Shown: one piece after another, positions 34,957-43,900 of the stretch
How positions within the stretch are numbered: position 1 is the first letter of the stretch
Layout: each line of letters opens with the position of its first letter
Origin: Paenibacillus nanensis
Lineage (GTDB): Bacteria > Bacillota > Bacilli > Paenibacillales > Paenibacillaceae
Length of the DNA: 64,000 bases
Assembly: GCF_003583765.1 (NCBI RefSeq)
Contig: NZ_QXQA01000003.1
Span: 62,001-126,000, forward strand
Direction of reading: 5' to 3'
Position numbers and translations under genes: made by a program
The notes under the pieces: generated by a model
Databases searched by the model: none
What the model saw: the letters and a program-made list of their open reading frames with translations, nothing else
What the model was told of the DNA's origin: nothing

Positions 34957-36300
34957 ATGAAGCTGCAAACTCATAAAATGACAGTCACGATGGATGACCA
35001 TTCATCCCATTTGGAGCAGTTTAAAGCGTTCTTCAAACAGCTGGACGACGACAATAAGACAATCGAGAAGCTGCCGCGGCAGATGATAGAGGATTACCAA
35101 CTGAAAGCGATAAATGCCGCCCTTGCTCATATCTGGAACCGTAACGCTTATTATCGTTCGAGGCTTGAAGAGTACGGGTTCCAGGAGCCAAAGCTCAATA
35201 CGCTGGAGCAGCTAGCGGACGTCCCGCTTCTCAGCAAGAACGTCATTCGCGGCGACAAACAGAAAATATTGTGCGTGGAGCCGAAAGAAATCGGCCAGGT
35301 TCACCTGACGAGCGGCACTTCGGGCAAGCCGATCTATACCTCCTATTCGCTGGCTGACCAATACGTATACGATTTGCTTCCTAAATATTTGGAGCTGTTC
35401 AAGGAAACCGACGCGGATGTAGCGGCCGTCGCTTTGCCTTATGAGTTCGCTCTCCCCGGCCTTGGGTTCCAGCGGCTATTCCAATTTGCGTTCGGCACAG
35501 CCGTATTATCGCTTGGCAAAGGCGGCTACATGGCGCCGGTGGATAAATCGCTGGAGCTGATGAAAGAATTCGAGGCGACGGTGCTGGCCACGACTCCTTC
35601 ATATGCGGCTCTGTTGGCGGAAGAAAGCGAGAAATACGGCATCCGCATCGGCGAGGATATGAAGCTGAAAAAGATTTGGCTGACAGGCGAAGGCTGTTCC
35701 CATACGTTCCGGCAGCGGCTCGAAGAGTGGTGGGGCTGCGAGGTTTCGTTCTTCTACGGATCGACCGAATGCGGAGTTGTAGGCGTAGAGTGCAGCAAGC
35801 ATAAGGGGTATCACGTGGCGGAGGGACATGTCAAGGTCGAAATTATCGACCCGGTTACGGAGCAAGTGCTGCCATACGGTAAAACGGGTGAGATCGTCGT
35901 AACCACCCTCCTTCGAGAGGCTATGCCGATGCTCCGGTACCGTTCCGGGGATATCGGTTATTTGCAGAAATCCGAATGCGAGTGCGGCTTAACGATGGAT
36001 ATTCTCCATTTGAGAGGCAGGATGGAGAACATTATCCGCCTGGGAGACCAGGAATTTTCCCCGTTCTTGCTGGAGCATTTCCTTATGGAAATACCGGACG
36101 TGGGAATGTGGTATACCTTCAAGCTTGACCAAGGAGCGCTGAAAATCGCGGCCGAACCGTTCCGGACGGCATTAAGCGATGAGGAGCTCGCGGAAAAGGT
36201 CCGCAGCCATATGGCCTCGCGCATCGGAGTCGATTGTGAAGTGGAGATAAACCGCGCTATACCGCGCACGTTCGGTAAAGCAACGAGGATTATCAGCTAA
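34957..36300 (+). CDS. PaaK/CapK-like adenylate-forming ligase 1
   Basis: A 447-residue member of the phenylacetate-CoA ligase-like branch of adenylating enzymes. The P-loop is HLTSGTSGKPIYTSY, the substrate/ATP motif is FFYGSTECGVVG, the phosphate-binding Asp is in RYRSGDIGYL, a metal-type Cys pair is at CECG, and the catalytic Lys is in RTFGKATRII. No other phenylacetate catabolism gene is present. In context (DAHP synthase and chorismate lyase follow in the same operon) the acid is probably 4-hydroxybenzoate or another aryl acid. GGAGG lies 7 bases before the ATG. No sigma-A promoter is convincing in the 189-base gap upstream. Confidence 0.85.
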   Translation: MKLQTHKMTVTMDDHSSHLEQFKAFFKQLDDDNKTIEKLPRQMIEDYQLKAINAALAHIWNRNAYYRSRLEEYGFQEPKLNTLEQLADVPLLSKNVIRGDKQKILCVEPKEIGQVHLTSGTSGKPIYTSYSLADQYVYDLLPKYLELFKETDADVAAVALPYEFALPGLGFQRLFQFAFGTAVLSLGKGGYMAPVDKSLELMKEFEATVLATTPSYAALLAEESEKYGIRIGEDMKLKKIWLTGEGCSHTFRQRLEEWWGCEVSFFYGSTECGVVGVECSKHKGYHVAEGHVKVEIIDPVTEQVLPYGKTGEIVVTTLLREAMPMLRYRSGDIGYLQKSECECGLTMDILHLRGRMENIIRLGDQEFSPFLLEHFLMEIPDVGMWYTFKLDQGALKIAAEPFRTALSDEELAEKVRSHMASRIGVDCEVEINRAIPRTFGKATRIIS

Positions 36301-36326
36301 CAAGCCGTGCCGAAGGGAGGTGCCAT

Positions 36327-37580
36327 ATGAGCATAAATAAAGGCGTGGAGGAGGCGCGGTTCAAACAGCTATTAGAGCGGCTTCCGGGTTCTCCGCTCTA
36401 TCGGGAGAAGCTGAGCGGTATAAATCTGGATAAAACGGGACTGGACCAGCTTTCGACGCTGCCGCTCACGACGAAGGAGGATTTGCGCAAAGCGGGAACC
36501 TATGGACACTTGGCGGTCGAGATGAACCGAGTCGCCCAATATCACGAATCGACAGGTACAACAGGGGAGCCTTCCGCCTCCTGGTTTACGCAGGAAGATT
36601 TAAGGAGAGGCGGAAGACAGATTGCAGAATGCGGCGTAGCGTTAACATCGGACGACCTTGTGCTGGTGAGATTCCCGTACGCGCTTGCGCTGCCCGCATT
36701 CTTAATGCAGCAGGCAGCATGGCAAACGGGTGCCGGAGTCGTGCCGGCAAGCGGGCGAACCGTCGTTACGCCGAACCCTAGAGTGCTGAATCTGCTGCGT
36801 CGTCTCGGAGTCACCGTCATGGCGGGTCTACCTCGCGAAATGGAGCTGCTGGCCGAAACGGCACGGCTGCTCGGCATAGCGCCGAACTCGGATTTTCCCG
36901 AGCTGAGAGCCATTTGCGTTGCAGGCGAATTAATGAGCGACGGACGAAGGCGGCATATTGAGAATCTGTGGGGCGTTCAAGTGTTCAACATGTATGGCTC
37001 GACGGAAACCGCCAATATCGCGACCATGTGCCGGTTCGGCTCCATGCATATCGTGGAGGAGGATTTTATCGTCGAAGCGCTTCGGGAAGACGGCGCGGGC
37101 CCAGCGGCTCAAGGCGAGCGGGGATATGCGGCAATTACGACGCTGACCCATCAAGCGACACCGCTTCTGCGTTATTTTAACGAGGACATCGTTTCGATCG
37201 AGTCTTCGGCTTGCTCTTGCGGCCGGCGCGGAGGAATGCTTCGTCATTACGGCAGGAGCAAGGACCGGATTCGAATCGGCGGGGCCGTGCTGGATGCCTA
37301 TGACATCCAAGAGGCCGTGTATGGCTTATCGCCCGTGCCCGATGCGTGGAAGGTTTACGAGCAAGAGGAAGGCCTTCTGTTTGCCCTGGATTCGCATGAT
37401 GCCGGCGGCTGGACGGAAGAACGACTCCGCCAGGACCTGACCAAAGCGCTGCGCGTGCCCGTTTCCGTCCGGCTAGTCAAAGACAATCAATTGCTTGACC
37501 GCTCCATCCTTGTAAATAACGACCCATCGACCAAGCCGGTTTATATACAAAAGCGAGAACAGAAAGGAGGCCCGATATGA
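36327..37580 (+). CDS. PaaK/CapK-like adenylate-forming ligase 2
   Basis: A 417-residue second PaaK-like enzyme with P-loop [40 protein letters not shown] where the usual Asp-Ile is kept, a CSCGRRGG metal-like motif, and a C-terminal [10 protein letters not shown] in place of GKA-R. It is distant from ligase 1, so the two probably differ in substrate or act in sequence, one making the adenylate or CoA ester and the other loading a second acid. It ends ATATGA, overlapping the DAHP synthase start. Confidence 0.82.
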   Translation: MSINKGVEEARFKQLLERLPGSPLYREKLSGINLDKTGLDQLSTLPLTTKEDLRKAGTYGHLAVEMNRVAQYHESTGTTGEPSASWFTQEDLRRGGRQIAECGVALTSDDLVLVRFPYALALPAFLMQQAAWQTGAGVVPASGRTVVTPNPRVLNLLRRLGVTVMAGLPREMELLAETARLLGIAPNSDFPELRAICVAGELMSDGRRRHIENLWGVQVFNMYGSTETANIATMCRFGSMHIVEEDFIVEALREDGAGPAAQGERGYAAITTLTHQATPLLRYFNEDIVSIESSACSCGRRGGMLRHYGRSKDRIRIGGAVLDAYDIQEAVYGLSPVPDAWKVYEQEEGLLFALDSHDAGGWTEERLRQDLTKALRVPVSVRLVKDNQLLDRSILVNNDPSTKPVYIQKREQKGGPI

Positions 37581-38416
37581 GCCAGGAAGGAAAGAAGGAG
37601 ACATCAGGCGAACGAAAGCTCCTTGCCAGCCGCCAATCTAAGAATGAGGACACGGTCATTCGCGTTAAAAATACCGTGATCGGCGGAGGCACGCATGTCA
37701 TGATAGCCGGACCCTGCTCGATTGAATCCCGAGAGCAGCTGTCGGCCGTCGCGAACGCGATGAAAAGCGAAGGTGTGGACGTCTTACGTGGAGGCGCGTT
37801 CAAGCCTAGAACCTCTCCCTACGATTTCCAGGGACTCGGTGAAGAAGGGCTGAAGCTGATGAAGGAGGTTGCGGAACGGGCCGGAATGGTCTCGATCTGC
37901 GAAATCATGACGCCGGAGCACATCGCGTTAGCCGCTCCGTATATTGATGTGTTTCAAATCGGAGCCCGTAACATGCAAAACTTCGAATTGCTGAAAGCCG
38001 TCGGCCGTTCTCAAAAGCCGGTGCTTCTTAAGCGCGGCCTCTCCGCTACAATTGAAGAGTTTATTCTAGCGGCAGAGTACATTTTATATCACGGCAACGA
38101 TCAAGTGATGTTAATAGAGCGGGGCATCCGGACGTATGAGAAATGGACGCGCAATACGCTCGATATTTCCGCCGTTCCGATTCTAAAGCTTGAGACGCAT
38201 CTCCCGGTTCTTGTTGACGTCACGCATTCTACCGGCCGCAAAGAAATTATGCTGGCCTGCGCGAAAGCAGCTCTGGCGGCGGGCGCCGACGGCATTATGG
38301 TAGAAGTGCATCCGAATCCGCAGGCTGCGCTTTCAGACGCGAAGCAGCAGATGGACATCGGCGAGTTCCAGGCGTTCTGGAAGGGGCTTCGCACTTCGGG
38401 GTTGTTCCATGAATAA
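37577..38416 (+). CDS. aroF: DAHP synthase, type I-beta, short form without regulatory domain
   Basis: A 279-residue 3-deoxy-D-arabino-heptulosonate 7-phosphate synthase of the AroA/KdsA-like beta class. Hallmarks are [51 protein letters not shown], and [17 protein letters not shown]. The catalytic core starts near residue 35, so neither the chorismate mutase domain of Bacillus AroA nor the N-terminal ferredoxin-like domain of Thermotoga-type enzymes is present. Lack of feedback inhibition is therefore predicted. It is embedded between adenylating ligases and chorismate lyase, so it is a pathway-dedicated copy that drives erythrose 4-phosphate and PEP into chorismate. Confidence 0.93.
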   Translation: MSQEGKKETSGERKLLASRQSKNEDTVIRVKNTVIGGGTHVMIAGPCSIESREQLSAVANAMKSEGVDVLRGGAFKPRTSPYDFQGLGEEGLKLMKEVAERAGMVSICEIMTPEHIALAAPYIDVFQIGARNMQNFELLKAVGRSQKPVLLKRGLSATIEEFILAAEYILYHGNDQVMLIERGIRTYEKWTRNTLDISAVPILKLETHLPVLVDVTHSTGRKEIMLACAKAALAAGADGIMVEVHPNPQAALSDAKQQMDIGEFQAFWKGLRTSGLFHE

Positions 38417-38999
38417 GAGAATCGACAGGAAGAAAGCGCAGGATGCATTGGAACGATTGATATTCGATATGCTTCTTGTCACGGATGGCCGCACTACCGA
38501 TCTTCTCGAAGCGATAGTGGGCGAAAAGATGGTTGTGACCGTCATCCGTCAGCAGAGACTGACAGAAGACTCGATTGCTATGCCAGGCGTCTCTTCCAGC
38601 GCTCCTTCATACTTGAGAGAGTCTGTGTTGATGAGTGAGCAAAGCCGATTCATCGTTTCTCACAATATCTCCCTTGTCTATTCCGAGTATGTGCCTCCGG
38701 CCTTATTCGAAAAAATTGCCAGCCAGGAACTAGGCATCGGAGCAGCCATCCGAACGATTGGAATCGAATCCTATCGGCAGGTAATCGATGCGGGATACAG
38801 AAGCGCGGATGAGGCCGTCGATCTGTTCCAGCAGCCGGTCGCGCTCAGATTCCCCGATCTGAGAAGACCGGTTCCTTACAAGCAGTATGTGATGAATTTC
38901 GGCCATGTGCCGGGGATTCAGATGCTGGAATACTTTAATCCGGAAATGGTAAATCACCGTTTAATACGGGTTTACAAACAATCGATAGAGGAGGAATGA
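38409..38999 (+). CDS. DUF98-family chorismate pyruvate-lyase
   Basis: A 196-residue protein of the DUF98/chorismate-pyruvate lyase family. Features are [20 protein letters not shown], a helix-strand core with [15 protein letters not shown], and the C-terminal [20 protein letters not shown]. The mycobacterial relative Rv2949c converts chorismate to 4-hydroxybenzoate plus pyruvate for phenolic glycolipids. The gene overlaps aroF by 8 bases, which supports a chorismate-consuming role. The product 4-hydroxybenzoate is inferred from the family; another hydroxybenzoate is possible. Confidence 0.82.
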   Translation: MNKRIDRKKAQDALERLIFDMLLVTDGRTTDLLEAIVGEKMVVTVIRQQRLTEDSIAMPGVSSSAPSYLRESVLMSEQSRFIVSHNISLVYSEYVPPALFEKIASQELGIGAAIRTIGIESYRQVIDAGYRSADEAVDLFQQPVALRFPDLRRPVPYKQYVMNFGHVPGIQMLEYFNPEMVNHRLIRVYKQSIEEE

Positions 39000-39002
39000 C
39001 GA

Positions 39003-39167
39003 ATGAGTGAAAAGCAGGCGAAGAGAGAAGAAAAGGAAAAAGCGATGGAGCAGGCCAGACTTGAAAAGCAGAGATTAAAGGAAGAGCAGGAGAAGATGAA
39101 GGAGAAAGAACGGCAAAAGAAAAGAAACGAGCGCCCGGAAAACGAAGAAGAGGAGTCCTCCGAGTAG
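39003..39167 (+). CDS. 54-residue highly charged helical protein
   Basis: A short gene with AGGAGG 8 bases before its ATG and 3 bases after the chorismate lyase stop. The product is almost only Lys, Glu, Arg and Gln (EKQRLKEEQEKMKEKERQKK), a predicted single charged helix with an acidic end (ENEEEESSE). It is the last gene of the operon before a strong terminator. It resembles the tail of the TPR protein at 33335. Function unknown. Confidence 0.72.
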   Translation: MSEKQAKREEKEKAMEQARLEKQRLKEEQEKMKEKERQKKRNERPENEEEESSE

Positions 39168-39199
39168 CCCGCGGATCCGACCTGCATGAGATGGGATCC

Positions 39200-39234
39200 A
39201 AGGCCTCCCGATTAGAATGGGAGGCCTTTTTTTT
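39200..39234 (+). terminator. Rho-independent terminator of the aryl-acid operon
   Basis: AAGGCCTCCC and GGGAGGCCTT form a 10-bp stem followed by T8. Confidence 0.95.
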
Positions 39235-39297
39235 GCAAAAAAAACATCACTCCTTGAGTGATGAAGAGTCTGTCCATTTTTTGTTCGTCTTGATTCT

Positions 39298-39561
39298 TTA
39301 TTTGTTCATCTGTTTAAAGTATTCCATGCCAAACTTGATCATATGCTCACTAGCGTGCCGTACTCCGGTTTTTACGGCCGCAAACAGCTTCCCGGACGGT
39401 ATGTCGGCCGGATTGCTTACATCGCCGAGCGTGTTAAAGATTTGCTTGCTGGCTTCGTTCGCGCCGCTTTTTGCAGCTGCTGTGTAGCTGCTTGCGAAAC
39501 GGACGAACTCGCGCCTCAAATCGTCAAGCAATTTTGTGCCGTCGGAATTCCCTAATGCCAC
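39298..39561 (-). CDS. Small conserved protein, paralogue of the one at 33063
   Basis: An 87-residue protein: helical N-terminus (TKLLDDLRREFVRFASSYTA) and the shared core DVSNPADIPSGKLFAAVKTG, followed by HASEHMIKFGMEYFKQM. GTG 39561 is chosen because GGGAGGGG lies 9 bases upstream; a GTG at 39570 overlaps the site. Together with the 33063 copy it defines an undescribed small family flanking the aryl-acid operon. Confidence 0.7.
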   Translation of the reverse strand: MALGNSDGTKLLDDLRREFVRFASSYTAAAKSGANEASKQIFNTLGDVSNPADIPSGKLFAAVKTGVRHASEHMIKFGMEYFKQMNK

Positions 39562-39612
39562 TAGCTTCACCCCCTCCCGAAAAACAGAATGAGCCGAACA
39601 GAGGACCGCATT

Positions 39613-39852
39613 CTAGCTATCAGAACGGTCAAGCAATTGGGGGCTGCCCGTCTGATCGGCGTCCGTCACGTCTTTCCGCATGGTAACGGCATGAACCTTG
39701 CCGCTTTGCTTCAGATCCAAAAACATTTTTAATAAAACGACAATGACGCCAGCTACGAGAATGAAAGCGACGACTCCGGCTAAAGTAAGCCCAAGAATGA
39801 ATAGCACTCTATCAAAAAAACCTAGCTTCTTCATCTCCAACTTCTCATTCAC
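39613..39852 (-). CDS. Small single-pass membrane protein
   Basis: About 79 residues from a GTG at 39852 (AGAAAGGAA just upstream) or 73 from the ATG at 39834. It has one long hydrophobic segment, VLFILGLTLAGVVAFILVAG, extended by VIVVLLKMF, and a polar C-terminus. No family is recognised. It lies 51 bases upstream of the small conserved gene on the same strand and may be co-transcribed. Confidence 0.5.
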   Translation of the reverse strand: MNEKLEMKKLGFFDRVLFILGLTLAGVVAFILVAGVIVVLLKMFLDLKQSGKVHAVTMRKDVTDADQTGSPQLLDRSDS

Positions 39853-40015
39853 TTCCTTTCTATGAAACTCCCAACAATTTAATATATGTACGAGTTTCGC
39901 CGTCCATATAGGTACATGGATAACGTTCATAGCATTTCCACCATTGTCCACTCAGCATTTTCTAGGATGCATATAAATAGAGTAATAGAATGGATAAGAA
40001 AGCAGGTGCAAAACG

Positions 40016-40804
40016 GTGCATCACGGTGTCTTTCGGCGCACGGCGTCCCTTGCGATGCTGGCAGCGCTTCTCGTTTTTCTCCAAACGGAAAGCATGCCCG
40101 GACTAGGATGCTGGGGGCTCTGCGCTATATTGCTCTGGCTGGATAAAAGTATGCGGCCCTTTTTAATCACAACAGCCTGCTTGGGGATTGGGGTTTTCCT
40201 TTACTTGTCTGTTAATTCTTATAGGGTCGGCGATTGGAGCCGGGAGGAGCTTCGCATTCTGTACAACCGGTTATCGCTCTTGCTCATTCTTCTGCCGCTG
40301 GCCGCGCTAGCGCTATGCAAGCGAGTTCCATTTATCCGGTATTGGCGGAAGCCGCAATGGAACGAGAGGATAAGCGTTCCGTTCATATGGTCGGGTTATC
40401 GGGAAGTGAACATAAGGTTGTTTCTAATCCTTTCATTGACAGCCGTAGCCATTGGCTTTATGCCTTTTGTGATCGCGAGGGGATGGGGGCATTTTCAAGA
40501 GGTATGGCTTCTTGCCTTCCTATTTGCTTTCGCCAATGGATTAGAAGAAATGGTTTGGAGAGGGGCTATGCTTACCCGGTATGCCGAACAAATGGGCGAC
40601 ATATGGGCCGTTGCCGCAACAAGTCTTGGCTTCGGCTTGCTGCATTATTCGGTCGGGTTCCCTTGGTGGGCCTGTCTTGTCTACGCAATCGGCGGGTTGT
40701 ACTTTGGCGGGATCACGATCAAATCGCAGAGCATGCTTCCCGTCATCTTGTGGCATGCGGCGATTAATGCGCTGATGGTATTTGGCGGATTATTGAATGT
40801 ATGA
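40016..40804 (+). CDS. CPBP (Abi) intramembrane protease
   Basis: A 262-residue protein with about eight membrane helices. The CAAX-protease motifs are present: EEMVWRG (Glu-Glu...Arg), FGLLHYS (Phe...His) and LWHAAINA (His...Asn). Members of this family cleave prenylated or other membrane proteins, or protect against self-made bacteriocins. GTG 40016 has AGGTG upstream. It stands alone between terminators beside the collagen-like gene. Confidence 0.85.
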   Translation: MHHGVFRRTASLAMLAALLVFLQTESMPGLGCWGLCAILLWLDKSMRPFLITTACLGIGVFLYLSVNSYRVGDWSREELRILYNRLSLLLILLPLAALALCKRVPFIRYWRKPQWNERISVPFIWSGYREVNIRLFLILSLTAVAIGFMPFVIARGWGHFQEVWLLAFLFAFANGLEEMVWRGAMLTRYAEQMGDIWAVAATSLGFGLLHYSVGFPWWACLVYAIGGLYFGGITIKSQSMLPVILWHAAINALMVFGGLLNV

Positions 40805-40818
40805 TTAGTTCACTGGAC

Positions 40819-40848
40819 AGCGCTTGGCAGCCAAGCGCTTTTTTTGTT
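40819..40848 (+). terminator. Rho-independent terminator
   Basis: AGCGCTTGG and CCAAGCGCT with a very small loop, followed by T7. Confidence 0.9.
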
Positions 40849-40934
40849 TTCGTCAAGCGCGGTGTAAAAAGAGAGGAATGGTGCGGATTCCGCTGACATA
40901 CAAAATATAGAGCCAAGGGAGGAGGTGCGTATCC

Positions 40935-43900
40935 ATACCAAATCCAGATCATAATAAAAAACTTAAAAAAGTCAGCATATCCGAGCGAAATCGTAAAGTA
41001 TGGATCCGAATTATACGCGGCAAAAGGGGGCCGGCAGGTCCTCCAGGTCCTCCAGGTCCTCCAGGTCCGCCGGGTCCCCGCGGTCCGCGGGGAAAAGACG
41101 GGAAGCGAGGCAAACGCGGGCCGGAAGGACCGGTTGGTCCAATAGGGCCGACGGGAGCGACGGGACCTGCTGGAGTGACGGGGCCGGCGGGAGCGATGGG
41201 ACCAGCTGGAGTGACGGGTCCGACAGGTGCGACGGGACCAGCTGGAGTGACGGGTCCGACGGGAGCGACTGGACCTGCTGGAGCGACGGGACCAGCTGGA
41301 GTGACGGGTCCGACGGGAGCGACTGGACCTGCTGGAGCGACGGGACCAGCTGGCGTGACGGGTCCGACGGGAGCGATGGGACCTGCTGGCGTGACGGGTC
41401 CGACGGGAGCGACGGGACCTGCTGGAGTTGCGGGTCCGACGGGGGCGACGGGACCTGCTGGAGCGACGGGACCTACTGGAGCGACGGGACCAGCTGGAGT
41501 TGCGGGTCCGACGGGAGCGACGGGACCTGCTGGTGTGACGGGTCCGACGGGAGCGACGGGACCTGCTGGAGTTGCGGGTCCGACGGGGGCGACGGGACCT
41601 GCTGGAGTTGCGGGTCCGACGGGAGCGACGGGACCAGCTGGAGTGACGGGACCGACGGGAGCGACGGGACCTGCTGGAGCGACGGGTCCGACGGGGGCGA
41701 CAGGTCCAACAGGCCCTGCAGGAGCGACTGGTCCAACTGGAATCGGTGCGACCGGTCCAACTGGACCGACAGGCCCGACTGGTCCGGCGGGAGGACCGCC
41801 GGGTCCAACGGGTCCGACCGGGCCGACAGGGGCAACTGGCCCCGCAGGATTGACAGGTCCAACCGGACCGATTGGTCCAACGGGTGAAGCTGGTCCGACT
41901 GGAGCAACTGGCCCAACAGGCCCTGCAGGAGCTATTGGTCCGACGGGACTCGGTGCGACCGGCCCAACCGGCCCGACAGGCCCGACCGGTCCGGCGGGAG
42001 GACCGCCGGGTCCAACGGGTCCAACGGGTCCGACCGGGCCGACAGGGGCAGCTGGCCCCGCAGGATTGACAGGTCCAACCGGCCCGCCGGGTCCAACGGG
42101 TGAGGTTGGTCCGACTGGAGCGACAGGTCCAACAGGCCCTGCAGGAGCGACTGGTCCAACTGGAATCGGTGGGACCGGTCCAACTGGACCGCCGGGTTCA
42201 ACGGGTCCAACCGGACCGACAGGGGCAGCTGGCCCCGAAGGAGCGACAGGTCCAACCGGCCCGCCGGGTCCAATGGGTGAGGTTGGTCCGACTGGAGCGA
42301 CAGGTCCAACAGGCCCTGCAGGAGCGACTGGTCCAACTGGAATCGGTGCGACCGGTCCAACTGGACCGCCGGGTTCAACGGGGCCAACCGGACCGACAGG
42401 GGCAGCCGGCCCCGAAGGAGCGACAGGACCAACCGGACCGATTGGTCCAACGGGTGAGGCCGGCCCGACTGGAGCCACAGGCCCTGCAGGTGAGGCCGGC
42501 CCGACTGGAGCCACAGGCCCTGCAGGTGCGGCAGGAGCAACTGGAGCTGCAGGACCAACGGGTCCGGCGGGCGAGCCTGGTCCGACTGGTCCTGCCGGAC
42601 CGACAGGCCCTGCTGGCCCAACGGGATTGCAGGGGGTAATCGGACCGACGGGTCCAGCGGGGCCTCAAGGCGATATCGGCGCTCAAGGCCCGGCAGGTCC
42701 GACGGGACCGACGGGAACGCAGGGAGCAACCGGAACAGCCGGTCCGACAGGAGCTACCGGAGAGACTGGACCGACGGGGCCGCAGGGTGAGCCCGGCTCC
42801 CAGGGGCCGACCGGACCAGCAGGTGCTATTGGCCCCCAAGGTCCGGAAGGGCCGACGGGACCGGTAGGAGCAGACGGATCGCAAGGTCCGACGGGCCCTG
42901 CAGGCGAGGTTGGTCCGACAGGACCTCTGGGACCTGTCGGACCAACGGGTCCAACAGGTTCGCAAGGCGCAACGGGCGTGCAAGGACCGGCGGGGCCGGC
43001 AGGCGCGACAGGCCCGACGGGCGAGGGGGCAACCGGTCCGACAGGTCCGACAGGAGCGACGGGGCCGACCGGCGCAACCGGCCCAACCGGTCCGGCGGGG
43101 GGCCCACCTGGCCCTACCGGTCCAACGGGACCGCCTGGACCAGCGGGGGGACCGACGGGTCCGACAGGCCCAACCGGCCCGACCGGCCCTACAGGACCGA
43201 CGGGGCCTGCCGGAATTCAGGGTCCGCCGGGTCCAACGGGTCCGACAGGCTCGCCCGGAGCGACCGGCGCAGCCGGTCCGCAGGGAGCGGTAGGTCCGAC
43301 GGGTCCGACTGGACCGCAGGGAGCGGCAGGACCGACAGGCGCCCAAGGGGCAACCGGTCCGACGGGAGATACAGGTCCGCAGGGAGAACAGGGACCGACT
43401 GGTCCGCCGGGAGCGACAGGAGTGCAAGGAGCGGTCGGCCCGACGGGCGCGACAGGATCGGAAGGTCCGCAAGGCCCTGCAGGCGTTCCGGGGCCTCAAG
43501 GTCCGACAGGCGCGGCCGGACCGGCAGGACCGGCTGGAGCTACGGGTCCGGTCGGGCCGATCGGACCGCAGGGCGAGGTTGGCCCGACGGGGCCGGCGGG
43601 CGTCCAGGGGCCAACCGGAACACAAGGTCCGACGGGCGTTATCGGTCCGACTGGAGCGCAGGGTCAACCCGGCCCGGTCGGTCCGCAAGGCGCGACGGGA
43701 CCGCAGGGCGCGACTGGCCCGACGGGAGCGATTGGGGCTACCGGTCCGGCAGGTATTCAAGGCGAAGCCGGCTCTACGGGTCCGACTGGCGCCCAAGGAC
43801 CGACGGGGCCGGCAGGAGTTGTTGGGCCAACCGGTCCGGCCGGTCCTCAAGGATCGCCTGGTCCGACAGGTGTGCCTGGTCCAACAGGTCCGCCGGGGGA

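Noticed and set aside
34957..37580. Phenylacetate catabolism locus, suggested by two PaaK-like genes
   Set aside because: No paaABCDE, paaG, paaZ or related genes are present; DAHP synthase and chorismate lyase indicate biosynthesis.
34768..40934. Sporulation sigma-E/K promoters (CATA-like boxes near 34822 and 40899)
   Set aside because: The -10-like words lack a matching -35 at proper distance, so they are at chance level. The idea of sporulation control remains inference.
41000..41887. 295-residue plus-strand reading frame starting ATG at 41000, overlapping the collagen start
   Set aside because: It is out of frame with the collagen gene and gives Ser-Asp-Gly repeats; the C-terminal domain and basic N-terminus support the other frame.
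41160..42480. Short regular DNA repeats that could suggest a CRISPR array or tandem satellite
   Set aside because: Units are multiples of nine bases, lack unique spacers and stay in one coding frame as Gly-X-Y.
40949..42514. 521-residue minus-strand reading frame inside the collagen gene
   Set aside because: It encodes a Gly-Pro-Val-Ala repeat that is the simple reverse reading of the triplet DNA. It has no independent start signal, and stop-free frames on all strands are expected in this G+C-rich repeat.
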